From: Bifidobacterium scardovii JCM 12489 = DSM 13734
Lineage (GTDB): Bacteria; Actinomycetota; Actinomycetes; Actinomycetales; Bifidobacteriaceae
NCBI RefSeq assembly: GCF_001042635.1
Contig: NZ_AP012331.1
Coordinates: forward strand, 1,798,001 to 1,862,000
Length of the DNA: 64,000 nucleotides
Direction: 5' to 3'
Position 1 is the stretch's first letter, and each line of letters starts with the position of its first letter. Made by a program: the position numbers and the translations under genes. The notes under the pieces were generated by a model. The model did no database searches. It was given only the letters and a program-made list of their open reading frames with translations, and had not been told where the DNA came from. Below are positions 62,309 to 64,000 of this stretch, in pieces.

Positions 62309-63163
62309 ATGCACTATGTATTCACCGCCACCGGCGTCTCCTGCCAGGTGCCGACCAGCCAGCAGACGCACGAGCTGTTCCGCGACCTGTCGTTCGAGCT
62401 CGATGCCGGGCAGATCGTCGACCTGATCGGGCCCTCCGGCGCCGGCAAAAGCAGCCTGCTGACCGCATTCGCGCGCCTCAATCCGTATGCGCGGGCGCAC
62501 ATGACGCTGCAGGGGCGCGATCAGGGCGAATTCACGCTCCAGCAGTGGCGCCGCGAGGTGGCGTATCTGCCGCAGAAGCCGATCCTGCCGGGCGATACCG
62601 TCGCCGACGCGATCCGGCTGCCGTGGACGCTGGCGATCCGCAGCGACGAAAGCGTAGGATCGCCCGCCGCGGCGGGTGCCGGCGCGATCCCGACGCCCGG
62701 CAAGTCAAGCGCGATTCGCCGCAGCTGGTTCCGCAGTTCCGCCGGTCAGGCCAAGCGCCTGCTGCCGGACGAGCGCATCCGGGCGACGCTGGACGCGATG
62801 GGTTGCGAGGACATCGATCTGGACCGCCCGCCGCACGATCTGTCCGGAGGCCAGGCAGCCCGCGTCAGTCTGGCGCGCACCCTGCTGACCGGCCCGACGG
62901 TGCTGCTCGCCGACGAGGTGGATGCCGGCCTGGACGACGAGAACGCGGAGAAGGTCGCCGACATCATGGCCGCCGCCGCGGGGCGCGGCATGGCCATCGT
63001 GCGCATCCGCCACCGCCCGCCGGACGGCCGTGCCACGCGCACGGTCAAACTGGAGTACGGGCTGCTGAGCGAGGCGCCGCATACGGCCGGCGCGCAGGAT
63101 GCGGACGGTGCGGCTCGCAGCGACACATCACAGGACATGTCGCAGGAAGGGGGCCTCGCATGA
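62309..63163 (+). CDS. ABC transporter ATP-binding protein, FetA-like
   Basis: 284 residues. Walker A IGPSGAGKSSL near residue 40, signature L-S-G-G-Q near 185, and Walker B VLLADEVDAGLD. An insert of about 50 residues, Ala/Gly-rich then basic (A-I-R-R-S-W-F-R-S-S), lies between the Q-loop (YLPQKPILPG) and the signature and is unusual for FetA. The ribosome site is weak. ATGA overlap with the permease gene. Confidence 0.9.
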   Translation: MHYVFTATGVSCQVPTSQQTHELFRDLSFELDAGQIVDLIGPSGAGKSSLLTAFARLNPYARAHMTLQGRDQGEFTLQQWRREVAYLPQKPILPGDTVADAIRLPWTLAIRSDESVGSPAAAGAGAIPTPGKSSAIRRSWFRSSAGQAKRLLPDERIRATLDAMGCEDIDLDRPPHDLSGGQAARVSLARTLLTGPTVLLADEVDAGLDDENAEKVADIMAAAAGRGMAIVRIRHRPPDGRATRTVKLEYGLLSEAPHTAGAQDADGAARSDTSQDMSQEGGLA

Positions 63164-63948
63164 GCGGCGGCTATTCGATCGATGTCTGGGGTCTGCTCGT
63201 CGCGCTGGCGATGGTGGCCGTGGCCGCCGCCATCAGCGAGCTGATGCATCTGGGCGTCGGCAAGACGCTGATGTGGTCGGCATGCCGCGCGCTGCTGCAG
63301 CTGTGCGCGATGGGCTTCATCATCGGCTTCGTGATCAAGGCGAACAACGTGTGGCTGGTGTTCGCGCTGATGGCCGTGATGCTGCTCGCGGCCGTGCAGA
63401 TCACGCTGTCGCGCGCCAAGGGCATCCCGAAGGGACTGGCCGGGCCGGTGCTGCTGAGCCTGGTCATCACGATGCTGCTCATGATCGCGCTGGTGACCGA
63501 GCTGGTTGTGCGACCGCACCCGTGGTATGCGCCGCAGCTGGTCGTGCCGCTGACCGGTATGCTGCTGGGCAACACGGTCACCGCGCTGGCGGTCGGGCTG
63601 AGCCGTTTCTACGAGAGCATGAACGAGCGCCGCGACGAGGTCGATACGCTGCTCGCGCTCGGCGCGACCCCGTGGGAGGCGGCCCGTCCCTCGATCGTCT
63701 CGTCGATCCGTTTGGGCCTGCTGCCGACCACCGCGTCGCTGGCGTCCAGCGGCATCGTGACGATCCCCGGTATGATGGCCGGCCAGGTGATCGCCGGCGG
63801 CGACCCGATCAACGCGGGCAAATACCAGTTCGTGGTGTTCGGCGCGATCGCCGCGCTGACGCTGGTCGCCGACAGCCTGATCATGTCGATGGTCTACAAG
63901 ACCTGCTTCACGGCCGACGACCAGTACAAGCCGCCCGAGGAGCGGTAG
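63160..63948 (+). CDS. FetB/UPF0014 family ABC permease
   Basis: 262 residues, six or seven helices. Conserved FetB parts are ISELMHLGVGKTLMWSACRA, LVVPLTGMLLGNTVTALAVGLSRF and LLPTTASLASSGIVTIPGMMAGQVIAG. E. coli FetAB exports iron under peroxide stress; the same function is inferred. GGAAGGGGG precedes the ATG. The window ends 52 bases after the stop. Confidence 0.94.
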   Translation: MSGGYSIDVWGLLVALAMVAVAAAISELMHLGVGKTLMWSACRALLQLCAMGFIIGFVIKANNVWLVFALMAVMLLAAVQITLSRAKGIPKGLAGPVLLSLVITMLLMIALVTELVVRPHPWYAPQLVVPLTGMLLGNTVTALAVGLSRFYESMNERRDEVDTLLALGATPWEAARPSIVSSIRLGLLPTTASLASSGIVTIPGMMAGQVIAGGDPINAGKYQFVVFGAIAALTLVADSLIMSMVYKTCFTADDQYKPPEER

Positions 63949-64000
63949 GGCACGACTGCCGCGGCGGCCACAGTCCGACCGACGGCCGGCAGAACGCCGA

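Overview
The window looks like a bifidobacterial (high-GC actinobacterial) chromosome segment. The genus is inferred from GC-rich codon use, from the gene types (GuaB3-type IMPDH paralogue, UPF0182 giant membrane protein, ComEA/ComEC next to holA and the t6A genes) and from short intergenic repeats of bifidobacterial type. No 16S or marker search was possible, so the genus is an inference.

Layout. 1-6135: the integrase-proximal end of an integrated element. It carries a DUF3800 gene coupled to an unknown partner, an ImmA/IrrE peptidase, a DnaQ-like exonuclease with a C-terminal BRCT domain, a two-gene unit resembling phage lambda RexA/RexB, and a tyrosine integrase whose frame is broken exactly at a G-GGC-CCC heptamer. 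6363-15083: mostly core genes (Rv3235-like, GuaB3, NADP isocitrate dehydrogenase, a large lipoprotein, acyl-CoA synthetase, M23 peptidase, a small unknown). 15289-16859: an AbiE type IV toxin-antitoxin pair with an elaborate operator, beside three identical tandem tRNA-Asn genes (17016-17320). 17457-21925: the holA-tsaE-tsaB-rimI-tsaD operon (clamp-loader delta and tRNA t6A synthesis). 22198-28206: a single AT-richer gene for a 2002-residue SF1 helicase-nuclease, inserted between holA and comEC. 28711-34487: comEC, comEA, leuS.

34563-64000: an amino-acid-type binding lipoprotein coupled to a CorA-like transporter, a histidine phosphatase, a YtrA-type GntR/ABC operon, an alpha/beta hydrolase, a two-gene AmmeMemoRadiSam system with fused Memo and AMMECR1 domains, DUF2975/Xre, endonuclease IV, an amino acid permease, a 138-bp element with perfect 29-bp inverted ends, GNAT, nucleoside hydrolase next to an NMT1-type binding protein and a divergent permease (no ATPase), UPF0182, a GH3 enzyme, BrnQ and AzlCD branched-chain amino acid carriers, a two-component system, and a FetAB-like exporter.

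The accessory interest lies in anti-phage candidates at three places: the RexAB-like element, the AbiE locus by the tRNA cluster, and the helicase-nuclease that splits the competence/holA neighbourhood. The remainder is ordinary housekeeping and transport with tightly coupled (ATGA/GTGA) operons.
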